Source: Desulfarculales bacterium
Lineage (GTDB): Bacteria > Desulfobacterota > Desulfarculia > Desulfarculales > Desulfarculaceae
DNA length: 43,297 bases
Direction: 5' to 3'
Assembly (NCBI GenBank): GCA_031267815.1
Contig: JAIRYI010000031.1
Coordinates: 1 to 43,297 of the forward strand
Position 1 is the first letter of the stretch, and every line of letters starts with the position of its first letter. The notes below the pieces were generated by a model. It saw nothing but the letters and a program-made list of their open reading frames with translations. It was not told the origin of the DNA and made no database searches. The position numbers and the translations under genes are program-made. This document shows positions 34,778 to 42,610 of this stretch, one piece after another.

Positions 34778-35872
34778 ATGGTCAAATCTGTCCCCATAAA
34801 TTTTCAGCTTTCCGCCTCCCACCAGGAAATAAATAATTTTGTCGACGCGTTATATGATTTGACCAGAGGCTACAGCCACTCGCCCCAGAAACAGTTTGAC
34901 CAAAACCTGGAAACGCTGAAAAAAATGATGCTGACTCAGGACGCCGAAAATATCTGGCCCCTGCTCCTGCAGGTTGTTCTGATGGTGCAAAAATCCCATC
35001 TGGAACAGCAAAATATCAATGAAAATATTTTTAATGAGTTAATCAGTGAAGTTATTGGTATTGAAAGCGCAATGCTCCAATCTGTGCATACCGCCAGCCA
35101 GGCTTTGAACCATAACGGCAGGCAGCATGACCGCCAGCTGACTGCCTATATGGGCGGTTTGGCCCAGGATATTAACAACGCCAACTCCCTGGAGCTGTTA
35201 AAAACCCACGCTGTCGCCCACCTGGGCAACATGCGTGAATCCATTAAATCCCGCCAACAGCGGGAACAGGAAATTTTTGAAAATAATAATAAAGAAATAG
35301 ACCGGTTAAGTAAAGAACTGGCTACAGCCCAGCAAACTATGAAAAATCTGGAAACTGAACGCCAGCTAATCCAACAGGCGGCCCTGACCTGTCCTCTTAC
35401 CGGCATTGCCAACAAACGGGCCTTTGACCGCCATTTGAATTTCGCCATAACCGACGAGTCCAGCTGGCCGCTTTGTCTGGCGGTTTTGGATGTGGACAAC
35501 TTTAAGACATTTAATGACAGTTACGGTCACCAAGCCGGCGACAAGGTTCTGATCACCATTACCCAGCAAATCAGCCAGGTTTTAAGCCAGGACGATCGGC
35601 TATTCCGCTATGCCGGTGACGAATTCGTCCTTATGTTTCAAAAGCAGGACCTTGCTCAGGCGGCTAAAATGGCGGAAAACATCCGCGCTTCTATTGAATC
35701 GGTGCGCTTCCGCTATAAGCAGGAAGTGTTACAAGTAACTGTAACTATTGGATTAACCCAAGCTACAAATGATGATGACGGAGCTTCTCTTTTTGAACGG
35801 GCGGATTTGGCCCTGCTGGAAGCCAAACATACCCGGAATCAGGTTATTGTAAAACAATTTGACCGTTCTTAA
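34778..35872 (+). CDS. Diguanylate cyclase (GGDEF domain)
   Basis: A 364-residue cytoplasmic protein without membrane segments. The N-terminal 190 residues are helical, with a coiled coil at about 150-200 (QQREQEIFENNNKEIDRLSK) that probably mediates dimerisation. The GGDEF domain follows (about 205-360): LTGIANKRAFDRHL, VLDVDNFKTFNDSYGHQAGD and the active-site loop Ala279-Gly-Asp-Glu-Phe283 (AGDEF, an accepted active variant). The inhibitory I-site RxxD before the loop reads SQDD, lacking the Arg, so feedback inhibition by c-di-GMP is unlikely. It makes c-di-GMP from two GTP. It stands alone between ddl and the sigma factor gene. No c-di-GMP phosphodiesterase is in the window. Confidence 0.92.
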   Translation: MVKSVPINFQLSASHQEINNFVDALYDLTRGYSHSPQKQFDQNLETLKKMMLTQDAENIWPLLLQVVLMVQKSHLEQQNINENIFNELISEVIGIESAMLQSVHTASQALNHNGRQHDRQLTAYMGGLAQDINNANSLELLKTHAVAHLGNMRESIKSRQQREQEIFENNNKEIDRLSKELATAQQTMKNLETERQLIQQAALTCPLTGIANKRAFDRHLNFAITDESSWPLCLAVLDVDNFKTFNDSYGHQAGDKVLITITQQISQVLSQDDRLFRYAGDEFVLMFQKQDLAQAAKMAENIRASIESVRFRYKQEVLQVTVTIGLTQATNDDDGASLFERADLALLEAKHTRNQVIVKQFDRS

Positions 35873-36021
35873 GCAAATGTATACTCCTTATTTACGGAGT
35901 TCCGAAAATTCCTCCTGCCATTAAGTTAATTTTCAGACGGTGCTGATTATATAGGTTAAAGAATTAAACCCTGACCTGGAGCGGCTTAAAGAAAATTAAA
36001 ATAAAGTATGTTTAAAAACTC

Positions 36022-36049
36022 TTGACTGTTGCTGAGTAAATACGATAAT
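36022..36049 (+). promoter_or_regulatory. Putative sigma-70 promoter of the sigma factor gene
   Basis: TTGACT (36022-36027) and GATAAT (36044-36049) are separated by 16 bases, each one mismatch from consensus. The predicted start near 36056 gives a leader of about 220 bases. Confidence 0.5.
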
Positions 36050-36180
36050 TTGGAAACATGGATTCCCTGCCGGGAAGGGAAAGCCATTTTTGACAGTTTG
36101 CCCTTGCCCTGGGTTGCCTGCGGCAATTATTGACCGGATGCTTGGGCGCAGCCGGAAGGCGAATTTTGGTTTATGCTGAA

Positions 36181-36194
36181 GGTATTTAAATACC
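36181..36194. promoter_or_regulatory. 14-base perfect palindrome, possible operator
   Basis: GGTATTTAAATACC is fully palindromic and lies 85 bases before the sigma factor start, in the middle of the presumed leader. A repressor site or an mRNA hairpin are both possible. Confidence 0.3.
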
Positions 36195-36278
36195 GGATAT
36201 GAATACATAAAATTAAGCTGTAAATAGTTAGGCTTATTAAAAAGTTTGCTCATTTTATTTAAATAAAGAAGAACCATT

Positions 36279-37457
36279 ATGGAAAAAGATTTGGATGAAA
36301 ACCCCAAGTTAATTTGGAACGAGTTTGATGAAGTGCTGAAAAACAGCAGTTCCCGCAGTTCAACCAATCTCAACCCATCCAGCCGCGATGAACGCAACAG
36401 CGATTTAAGCCTGGATACGCCGGTAGTATATTTTAAAGAAGTGGAAGGGCGCGATCTGCTGACGCCCGAACGGGAATTGGCTCTGGGTAAAACCATCCGC
36501 GATGGGCGGGAGGTTATTCTGTCCCGCTCCCTGGAAATATTGAAAGGCATTAAAAACACTCTCTCCACCAGGGAACGCATCAGCGGCTGGCTGGAAGATT
36601 CCCATCGCTCCCCTTTAAGTGTGGAGGATGTGATGGCCGAAGCCCAGGACCAGGTAACCCGTTGCATTGCCTCCTTGAAGCCCACAAAAAAATTAACCCG
36701 TCTCCTCCTGGAGATTGACGAAACCAGAACCAGAGTGGAAAACGCGGTCAAAGAAATGGTGGAAGCCAATTTACGCCTGGCGGTAAGCATTGCCAAAAAA
36801 TACACTTTCAGAGGCTTGAGTTTCGCGGATTTGATTCAGGAAGGGAATATCGGACTGATGAAGGCGGTAAACCGCTATGATTACCGGACCGGTTTCCGTT
36901 TCAGCACCTTTGCCTCCTGGTGGATCCGGCAGACTATCAGCCGGGCCATTTATGATCAAGCCCGCACCATCCGCATTCCCATCCATTTGCTGGAATTGCG
37001 CAGCAAATATTTCCGGGTTTACTACAGCCTGCTCAAAGAACTGGGGCGGGAACCGCTGCCCAAAGAAGTGGCCGAACGGGTAGGCATTGATGAGGATAAA
37101 ATTAAAGATATAGTTAATTTAACCCTTGATTCCACCAGCCTGGAAACCCCGGTGGGCGAAGACGGAGATGAGTTGGGCGATTTCATTGAAAATAAAGACG
37201 CGGAAAGCCCCTTCGAAAAAGTCGGTGAGCAGCAGATGCAGCAGCATTTGTCTTCAGCCCTGGACGCCTTGGATCCCAGAGAACGGCGTATTTTAGAAAT
37301 GCGTTTCGGCTTGGGCAGCGAAGATGAGCATACCTTGGAAGAAGTGGGGCAAGTGTTTAAACTCTCCCGGGAACGGGTACGGCAAATTGAAAAAAAAGCC
37401 TTGCAGCGCCTCCGCCATCCCCAGTGGCGCTCATTGCTGGAAGACCATGTATACTGA
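36279..37457 (+). CDS. RNA polymerase sigma-70 family factor (RpoD/RpoS-type)
   Basis: A 392-residue primary-type sigma factor. Region 1.2 is VVYFKEVEGRDLLTPERELALGKTI. An unusual 100-residue part follows (non-conserved region, with DVMAEAQDQVTRCI). Regions 2.1-2.4 are MVEANLRLAVSIAKKYTFRGLSFADLIQEGNIGLMKAV and FSTFASWWIRQTISRAIYDQARTIRIP. Region 3 and region 4 end in LDPRERRILEMRFGL and HTLEEVGQVFKLSRERVRQIEKKALQRLRHP. Region 1.1 of RpoD is missing, and length suggests a group 2 (RpoS-like) factor rather than the housekeeping one of about 600 residues. The named class is inferred. The 3' end overlaps a lipoprotein gene by 11 bases, so both should be expressed together. Confidence 0.9.
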   Translation: MEKDLDENPKLIWNEFDEVLKNSSSRSSTNLNPSSRDERNSDLSLDTPVVYFKEVEGRDLLTPERELALGKTIRDGREVILSRSLEILKGIKNTLSTRERISGWLEDSHRSPLSVEDVMAEAQDQVTRCIASLKPTKKLTRLLLEIDETRTRVENAVKEMVEANLRLAVSIAKKYTFRGLSFADLIQEGNIGLMKAVNRYDYRTGFRFSTFASWWIRQTISRAIYDQARTIRIPIHLLELRSKYFRVYYSLLKELGREPLPKEVAERVGIDEDKIKDIVNLTLDSTSLETPVGEDGDELGDFIENKDAESPFEKVGEQQMQQHLSSALDALDPRERRILEMRFGLGSEDEHTLEEVGQVFKLSRERVRQIEKKALQRLRHPQWRSLLEDHVY

Positions 37458-38277
37458 CCGACCGAGCTTGAAGGTCAAAAAAGGCGCCGGCGTAAAATTT
37501 ACATATGCGGGCGCCTTTATTTTTCTATGGCTGGCGCTACTGACTCTGGGCGGTTGCGCCGGCGAGGCCGCGCTGAACAATAGTGTTCTGACGCCTTTTG
37601 ACGGGATCTGGATATGTGATCTTGAACTCAGCATGAATACGGAAGTGAATAAACCTCTGCGCCACAACCGTCAACTGTGGGCGGCGGCAAACGGCATGAA
37701 AATGAGCATAGACATGGAAAAGCAACTGATTACTGAAAGTTACCATGATAACAGCTCAGTCCTGTATCAGTTTGAACTACGGTCGGAAAGTATGTATCGG
37801 GTAGAGATGAAAGCCTGGAACAGGAACGATGACAACGACCTGCATGGATGGCGGTTCATTTACGCCAACGATATGCTGTTCAGGCGTACGCTCATCAGTA
37901 ATGATAATGAACCTTTTCTTGCGTTCAGGCGCTATGGAAACTCGGGAAACAGCCAAATCCTGGCCAATTGGCAGGCGATGAATTATTCTGAAGAAGAGAA
38001 TTATATTACTACCAAAGAGAGAACATTTCCCGGCGAACTTGTCGAGGAGGGCAAGCTTACTTACACCCGGGAAGGAGAATACGGTGAAACTTTTCGGATA
38101 GTACGAGGGAGCAGGTCGAAAGACAAGACTCCTATGCCCAACATCCCTTATATAATATTTTTCAGTGATAATACCAAGGTTGAAGGCGTGACCGATGAAA
38201 AAGGCCTGATACCTTATCAGAGCCGCAATTATCCTGCCTTTTTCCGGGTAAAAATATTTCCTTATGGCAAGCCCTAA
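37447..38277 (+). CDS. Lipoprotein of unknown function
   Basis: A 276-residue protein. ATG 37447 overlaps the last codons of the sigma factor gene. A longer upstream extension in this frame exists but lies inside that gene and is not used. The N-terminus is basic (TDRPSLKVKKGAGVKF), followed by a hydrophobic core (AFIFLWLALLTLGGC) with the good lipobox LGGC, so it is exported and lipid-anchored. The mature part is hydrophilic, with no domain I recognise, and contains FDGIWICDLELSM and a C-terminal segment with GVTDEKGLIPYQSRNYPAFFRVKIFPYG, which resembles a small Ig-like fold. Its coupling to the sigma factor suggests a shared regulon or a stress-envelope role, which is speculative. Confidence 0.6.
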   Translation: MYTDRPSLKVKKGAGVKFTYAGAFIFLWLALLTLGGCAGEAALNNSVLTPFDGIWICDLELSMNTEVNKPLRHNRQLWAAANGMKMSIDMEKQLITESYHDNSSVLYQFELRSESMYRVEMKAWNRNDDNDLHGWRFIYANDMLFRRTLISNDNEPFLAFRRYGNSGNSQILANWQAMNYSEEENYITTKERTFPGELVEEGKLTYTREGEYGETFRIVRGSRSKDKTPMPNIPYIIFFSDNTKVEGVTDEKGLIPYQSRNYPAFFRVKIFPYGKP

Positions 38278-38334
38278 AATTTGAGTGCAAACTGCGAATT
38301 CCCTACAACGGAAAAATAAAACCTGAGGCTGATC

Positions 38335-38346
38335 GCAAACGGCAGA
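38335..38346. repeat. Dispersed 12-mer shared with the 29 kb repeat units
   Basis: GCAAACGGCAGA recurs exactly from copies A (29143-29154) and B (29441-29452). A second, weaker relative (GTGCAAACTGCG) lies at 38286-38297. Both lie in the gap between the lipoprotein gene and the smr gene. Confidence 0.4.
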
Positions 38347-38356
38347 GTCCCAGTCT

Positions 38357-39094
38357 CTATTTTTCCCCTTTTTTAGTCCGCTTTTTGTCCTGGGGAGTGA
38401 AAATAGTAGGACCCTGCCACGTTTTCAGCAGCAAGTACATTGCCCCGGCGCCGCCGTCTTTATTTTGCGCGCTGCAAAAGGCCAGTACCCAGCGGGCAAA
38501 CCGTTTATGGCACAGTCGCCGGCTTAACGTTTCCTTGAGAACCGATTCCCCTCCCAGCGAACCCTTACCCTTGCCGTGTACCAGCAAGACATGACGCAAA
38601 CCCCGTTCCCGGCTCTGTTTGAGAAATTTTTCCAGAGCGAGCATGGCTTCTTCCACTCCCAAACCATGTAAATCCAAATAATCCTGAATGGGAAAACAGC
38701 CCGCCCGCAATGATTCCAGCAACTGACTGCTGACAGGGCCGCTGGAAGCGCAGACAAAATCACGCTGCCAAAATAAGCGCATATCTTCATCACCGGCCAC
38801 CAGTTCAGCCAAATGAGCCATAACCTCCAGGTCATCATCAACCGGCGGCGGCGCGGGCGGCACGGGCCTAAGCGGAGAAATCTCCCGCCCCCGTTTGCCG
38901 CTTATCTCTTTGACCCCTTGCATGGCCTTGATAAAAAGGTCCTGTTCCCGGGCGGGATCCGGCGGCCCCGCGGCGAGCGGCCCCTTGGTCTCGCTTTTTT
39001 CAGGAACAGGCGATGGGGGGGCGAAAAACTGCCGCCGGGCCACCTTCTGTTTCAATTCAGCAAAAGGATTATTAAAAGGCGCGCTTTTGTTCAC
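38357..39094 (-). CDS. Smr domain protein
   Basis: A 245-residue protein. The N-terminal 90 residues are low complexity and Pro/Lys-rich. The C-terminal Smr domain (about 137-225) carries the motifs LDLHGLGVEEAMLALEKFL (Asp141, His143), VLLVHGKGKGS (HGKG at about 163-166) and FCSAQNKDGGAGAMYLLLK. Smr domains, as in MutS2, act as nicking nucleases or bind nucleic acid; stand-alone proteins with this layout exist in many proteobacteria. In E. coli SmrB cuts mRNA at collided ribosomes, but the equivalence here is not shown. The C-terminal tail KKRTKKGEK is basic. It is on the minus strand, 54 bases downstream of tyrS. Confidence 0.88.
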   Translation of the reverse strand: MNKSAPFNNPFAELKQKVARRQFFAPPSPVPEKSETKGPLAAGPPDPAREQDLFIKAMQGVKEISGKRGREISPLRPVPPAPPPVDDDLEVMAHLAELVAGDEDMRLFWQRDFVCASSGPVSSQLLESLRAGCFPIQDYLDLHGLGVEEAMLALEKFLKQSRERGLRHVLLVHGKGKGSLGGESVLKETLSRRLCHKRFARWVLAFCSAQNKDGGAGAMYLLLKTWQGPTIFTPQDKKRTKKGEK

Positions 39095-39148
39095 GTTTCA
39101 CCTGCAAATAAATTCCGGTCTTTCCGCCTAGGCCGGGGCGGCGGGAAA

Positions 39149-40378
39149 TCAGGCCGGCAACACGCGGTGATGCTTCTTTTTGCCTGCCCGCAACCAGATG
39201 GTTCCTGTCCGGTCAGCCTGATCCAAACCGATGAGCTGGTCAAAAGAGGTTATTTTCCGCTCACCCACATAAGCCCCTCCCTGACTGATAAGACGTCTGG
39301 CTTCCGAAGAAGAAGAACTCAGCCCGGTTTCATGCAATAAAATGAAAGCGGGAATCCCTTCCCGCAGGCGGGAGCGAAGAATTTTCGTACTGGGCACGGC
39401 GTCAGGATCTCCTCCCTCCGGGCCGCCGAAAGCGGCTGCTGCCGCCGCCTGGGCCGCGTCGGCCGCTTCTCTCCCGTGTACCAGGGCGCAGACTTGCCAG
39501 GCCAGGATCTGTTTAGGTTCACGAAGATCCGCTCCCCGCAGATGAGCAAAGGTCTCAATCTCTTCCAGACTGAGAAAGGTAAAAAGTTTTAAGAACCGGA
39601 TTACATCCTCGTCCGCGGTGTTAATCCAAAACTGATAAAAATCATACACAGAGGTGCGCCGGGCGTCCAACCATACCGCTCCGCCGGCGGTCTTGCCCAT
39701 TTTGGCCCCGCCGGCAGTGGTGAGAAGGGGCAGGGTAAGCCCGAAAACTTCTTTGCCCAGCATGCGCCGGCTCAGATCCGCCCCGGCGACAATATTCCCC
39801 CATTGATCATTGCCGCCCAATTGCAGGCGGCAATCGTGGTGTTGGGCCAAGTACATGAAGTCATAGGCCTGCAGCAATGAATAATTGAACTCTATAAAGC
39901 TCATGCCCCGCTCCAGGCGGCTTTTTACGCTTTCCGCCGCCAGCATCCGGTTTACGGAAAAATGGCGGCCAATGTCCCGCAAAAAATCCAGATAGTGGAG
40001 GGGGCGCAGCCAGTCGGCGTTATTGAGCATCAACCCTTTGCCCGGACTTAAATCCAGAAAACGGCTCAATTGAGTTTTTATGGCCTTGACATTTTCTTCC
40101 AGTTTTTCCGCTGTCAAAAAATCGCGCATCTCTGTGCGCCCGGAGGGATCGCCCACCAGGCCCGTACCTCCTCCCACCAGCACCAAAGGAATATGCCCGG
40201 CCCGCTGCACATGAATGAGGCAAATTATGGGCAGTAAGTGGCCTACATGGAGGCTGGTGGCAGTGGGATCATAACCAATATAGCCGGTCACCCGGCCCTG
40301 CTCTAATAATTCCGACAATCCGGCCTCATTGCTGCATTGGGCTATAAAACCTCTCTCTTGTAAATTCTGATACAACAT
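39149..40378 (-). CDS. tyrS: Tyrosyl-tRNA synthetase
   Basis: A 409-residue class Ic synthetase. The HIGH motif appears as His44-Val-Gly-His47. The tyrosine-binding LGGNDQWGNIVAG (about 187-199) is conserved. The KMSKS loop reads Lys226-Met-Gly-Lys-Thr230 (KMGKT), a known variant. A C-terminal S4-like RNA-binding domain (about 335-409) contains SSSSEARRLISQGGAYVGERKI. A short Ala-rich linker (AADAAQAAAAAAFGG) precedes it. It charges tRNA-Tyr. Length and domain order match the TyrS type of proteobacteria. It is monocistronic or leads into the smr gene. Confidence 0.95.
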   Translation of the reverse strand: MLYQNLQERGFIAQCSNEAGLSELLEQGRVTGYIGYDPTATSLHVGHLLPIICLIHVQRAGHIPLVLVGGGTGLVGDPSGRTEMRDFLTAEKLEENVKAIKTQLSRFLDLSPGKGLMLNNADWLRPLHYLDFLRDIGRHFSVNRMLAAESVKSRLERGMSFIEFNYSLLQAYDFMYLAQHHDCRLQLGGNDQWGNIVAGADLSRRMLGKEVFGLTLPLLTTAGGAKMGKTAGGAVWLDARRTSVYDFYQFWINTADEDVIRFLKLFTFLSLEEIETFAHLRGADLREPKQILAWQVCALVHGREAADAAQAAAAAAFGGPEGGDPDAVPSTKILRSRLREGIPAFILLHETGLSSSSSEARRLISQGGAYVGERKITSFDQLIGLDQADRTGTIWLRAGKKKHHRVLPA

Positions 40379-40518
40379 ATTATTTCCAAAATTTGCGGGC
40401 GTCTCTCCGGCCTGCCCTCTGACCCGGAAGCATCATTCCCTGCGGCGGCCGGCCATTATTTATCATAACAAACCGGCCCGCTTATGGCAAGAAAGAGCGT
40501 TAACCTTTGTATTACCCC

Positions 40519-40559
40519 GCAGGGGCGGCATGCACACCACCCCTGCTTAAAAACAAACA
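40519..40559. repeat. Hairpin of the GGGGCG/CGCCCC family with trailing 15-mer
   Basis: GCAGGGGCGG (40519-40528) pairs with CCACCCCTGC (40537-40546) with one mismatch over an 8-base loop. GCTTAAAAACAAACA (40545-40559) follows, identical to 29471-29485 in repeat unit B, which links this hairpin to that repeat family. Confidence 0.55.
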
Positions 40560-40577
40560 TATTCAAGCATATTGTGC

Positions 40578-40583
40578 TATAAT
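40578..40583 (+). promoter_or_regulatory. Candidate -10 element upstream of the DnaJ-like gene
   Basis: A perfect TATAAT lies 37 bases before the start codon. The region 17 bases upstream gives no good -35 box. Confidence 0.33.
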
Positions 40584-40620
40584 AATGCACAAAACAGGCA
40601 AAAACGCGGGCGGAGGCGTT

Positions 40621-41334
40621 ATGGTCACGAACGGAGCGGCTGAACATATAAAAGCGGCTTATCATACTTTAGGCCTGAATCCTGGACAGGATGTCAAAAC
40701 CATCAAGCAGGCCTACCGGACTCTGGCCCGGGCTTTGCATCCTGATCGCAACCCCGAAACCCAAAATACCATGGCAACTATCAACCAAGCTTATACTACT
40801 TTACTTGATTATTTTAAAACAACCCCGCCCCCGGCCTCATTTTCCCGCTTGTTCAGCCATTGGCGCCAGAACTTAAGCCGCCGTCTGGCCGTCTGGTTAA
40901 ACCCCACCAAGCCGGCCCCTTCCCTGCCCCAACCCCTGCTTGAAGCCGGCGAAGATAATCTCCCCCTTTCCGGCGATCATTCCGGCGGCCATTCCGGCGA
41001 TCATTGGCTGCTGCGCGATATCAGCCGGGAAAATAAAAAACTGATATATAAAGTTGAAGTCTCCGGCAACCCTAAAAGCCTGGCTTTGCCTCTCCGCCGC
41101 CGCCGGCCTTGCCGGGTTTGCCAGAGTTCGGGTAAAATATGGGACAAGGGCGCTAACAAGCCTTGCGGACATTGCGCCGGGAAAGGATATTTGATCAAAC
41201 CTGTCAACATATCTGTACCCTTACCTGAAAATTGGCAGCCAGGCCAGCGCTTTGCCATTAAAACCGCTTCTCCTTCCGTGCAGTTGGAAATAGAATTGCA
41301 CCGGCCGGAGGAATTTGAGGGAGCAAGACAGTAA
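40621..41334 (+). CDS. Short DnaJ-like protein with one zinc-finger half
   Basis: A 237-residue protein. ATG 40621 is chosen because GGAGG lies 5 bases before it and the J-domain starts soon after; an upstream in-frame extension lacks any such site. The J-domain (about 10-65) reads AYHTLGLNPGQDVKTIKQAYRTLARALHPDRNPETQ with the required HPD. A Pro-rich, His/Gly-rich linker follows. Near the C-terminus one zinc-binding pair appears: CRVCQSSG and CGHCAGKGYL, half of the usual four-repeat DnaJ finger, followed by a short beta-rich tail. A G/F linker and full substrate domain are absent, so this is not DnaJ itself. It should stimulate an Hsp70 for a special client. Confidence 0.75.
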   Translation: MVTNGAAEHIKAAYHTLGLNPGQDVKTIKQAYRTLARALHPDRNPETQNTMATINQAYTTLLDYFKTTPPPASFSRLFSHWRQNLSRRLAVWLNPTKPAPSLPQPLLEAGEDNLPLSGDHSGGHSGDHWLLRDISRENKKLIYKVEVSGNPKSLALPLRRRRPCRVCQSSGKIWDKGANKPCGHCAGKGYLIKPVNISVPLPENWQPGQRFAIKTASPSVQLEIELHRPEEFEGARQ

Positions 41335-41337
41335 AGC

Positions 41338-41544
41338 ATGAGAATTAATACCCAGCAGTTGCGCCTGTATGCCAGTGAATACTTTAACCCCAGACCCCTG
41401 CCTCAATCCCGGCCCGCTCCGGCCAATGACTCGCAAACAATGACCGCAATGACCGCGCTGTTTTTGCCCGCGCTTTATCATCCCGGCGCCGGCGCGGCCC
41501 CGCCCGGCGTTTACCCCGGTTTTCTATTGGATCGCTATATTTGA
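41338..41544 (+). CDS. Possible small protein downstream of the DnaJ-like gene
   Basis: A 68-residue frame that starts 3 bases after the DnaJ-like stop and ends 13 bases before the next gene, so it fits neatly within an operon. The product starts MRINTQQLRLYASEYFNP, and its second half is rich in Ala, Pro, Gly and Met. No family was recognised. A GAGGGAG lies 12-15 bases before the ATG. The fit and spacing favour a real gene, but a chance frame cannot be excluded. Confidence 0.35.
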   Translation: MRINTQQLRLYASEYFNPRPLPQSRPAPANDSQTMTAMTALFLPALYHPGAGAAPPGVYPGFLLDRYI

Positions 41545-41557
41545 AATATCCTGAAGA

Positions 41558-42610
41558 ATGCTGAAAAGACAAAAGACAAAGCGGGTTAAGCACGGCCTGT
41601 TCAAAGGCCGCGCCTTTAATGAAAAATTGTGGCGGGAACAGGTGCATAAGCAAGACCCCGCTTTGCTTTACGCTCCTCATTTCAATCAGGAGCGGGGCCG
41701 TTTTTTCAACCCCTGGATGCGCCGGGAAAAAAATTGGCAGGATATTGTCTTATGGCTTTTAGCCAGAAACCGGTTCAGCCGGGAAGCCTGGGAATATTCC
41801 GGGCCGCCGCCGGTGAATAATCCCGGCCTGTATTTAAAAGACACCGCCGCCCCGGACAGTTTAACCATGCTGGGGCACAGCTCTCTGGTTTTACAGGATG
41901 GCGGCCGGGTCTTGCTTTTTGATCCGTTTTTCAGCTCCCGGACTTTCAATGTCAGGCGCGCCGTGCCTCCCTCCCAGGCTGCCCGGGCCTTGCCTGAAGA
42001 CTGTATTGTGGTGATAAGCCATAGCCACTATGACCACCTGGACAAAAATGTCATTAAAAAACTGACGAAGGCCGCTTTTGTCTGCCCTTTGGGCATAGGC
42101 GGGCTTTTGCGCAAATGGGGCGTCAATAATATTTATGAGCTGGACTGGTGGCAGGACGTCCGCCTGCGCCATTTTAAGCTGACCTGCCTGCCCGCCCACC
42201 ATTGGTCGCGCCGCTTCGCCCATGGCACCAACCGCAACCTGTGGGCTTCCTGGATGGTGGAAACTCCGGAACACAAACTGTATTTTGGCGGCGATTCCGC
42301 CTATTTTGCGGGATACCGCGAATTTGGGCGGGTTTTCAGCGATATTGACCTTGCCCTCCTGCCCTGCGGCGCTTCCGCCCCCCGCTGGTTTATGCATCAA
42401 GCCCATATTAATGTGCCGGAAATGTTTCTGGCCTTTGAACAGCTCAAAGCGCATTGTCTGGTGCCCATTCATTGGGGAAGCATACCCCTGGGTTTTGAAC
42501 CGCCCGCCTGGCCGGTAAAACAAATTTATGACCGTTTGAATGTCGGCGGCGGATTGAGAGAAAGAGTATTTCTCCTGCCGGTGGGCGGGCGCTTAATGTT
42601 ATGGCCATAG
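41558..42610 (+). CDS. Metallo-beta-lactamase-fold hydrolase (NAPE-PLD/UlaG-like)
   Basis: A 350-residue protein with the metallo-beta-lactamase fold: MLGHSSLVLQDGGRVLLFDPFFS opens the fold, and the metal site is His155, His157, Asp159 and His160 in SHSHYDHLDK. The next ligands are in CLPAHHWSRR and FGGDSAYF, and the last in VPIHWGS. The N-terminal 100 residues with FNPW and the overall order match the family of NAPE-hydrolysing phospholipase D homologues often annotated as Zn-dependent hydrolases. The natural substrate is unknown in bacteria. The last 10 bases overlap the start of the trmJ gene. Confidence 0.87.
   Translation: MLKRQKTKRVKHGLFKGRAFNEKLWREQVHKQDPALLYAPHFNQERGRFFNPWMRREKNWQDIVLWLLARNRFSREAWEYSGPPPVNNPGLYLKDTAAPDSLTMLGHSSLVLQDGGRVLLFDPFFSSRTFNVRRAVPPSQAARALPEDCIVVISHSHYDHLDKNVIKKLTKAAFVCPLGIGGLLRKWGVNNIYELDWWQDVRLRHFKLTCLPAHHWSRRFAHGTNRNLWASWMVETPEHKLYFGGDSAYFAGYREFGRVFSDIDLALLPCGASAPRWFMHQAHINVPEMFLAFEQLKAHCLVPIHWGSIPLGFEPPAWPVKQIYDRLNVGGGLRERVFLLPVGGRLMLWP

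Larger units (their letters stand above)
35873..36278. other. Gene-free region upstream of the sigma factor gene
   Basis: About 400 bases without a convincing frame. A weak ACTCC/GGAGT hairpin right after the cyclase may end its transcript. A good promoter and a 14-base palindrome are annotated separately. If the promoter is used, the sigma factor mRNA has a leader of about 220 bases. Confidence 0.55.

Noticed and set aside
36056-36278. Riboswitch or thermosensor in the sigma factor leader
   Set aside because: No conserved riboswitch motif was recognised. The only clear structure is one 14-base palindrome, which is not enough for such a call.
37324-37446. Longer start for the lipoprotein inside the sigma factor gene
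   Set aside because: The extension is antipattern to a lipoprotein, because it would bury the signal peptide 60 residues in. ATG 37447 puts the lipobox at the expected distance.
40507-40620. N-terminal extension of the DnaJ-like protein
   Set aside because: The in-frame sequence upstream of 40621 crosses an intergenic hairpin and a TATAAT box, and a good ribosome binding site stands right before ATG 40621.
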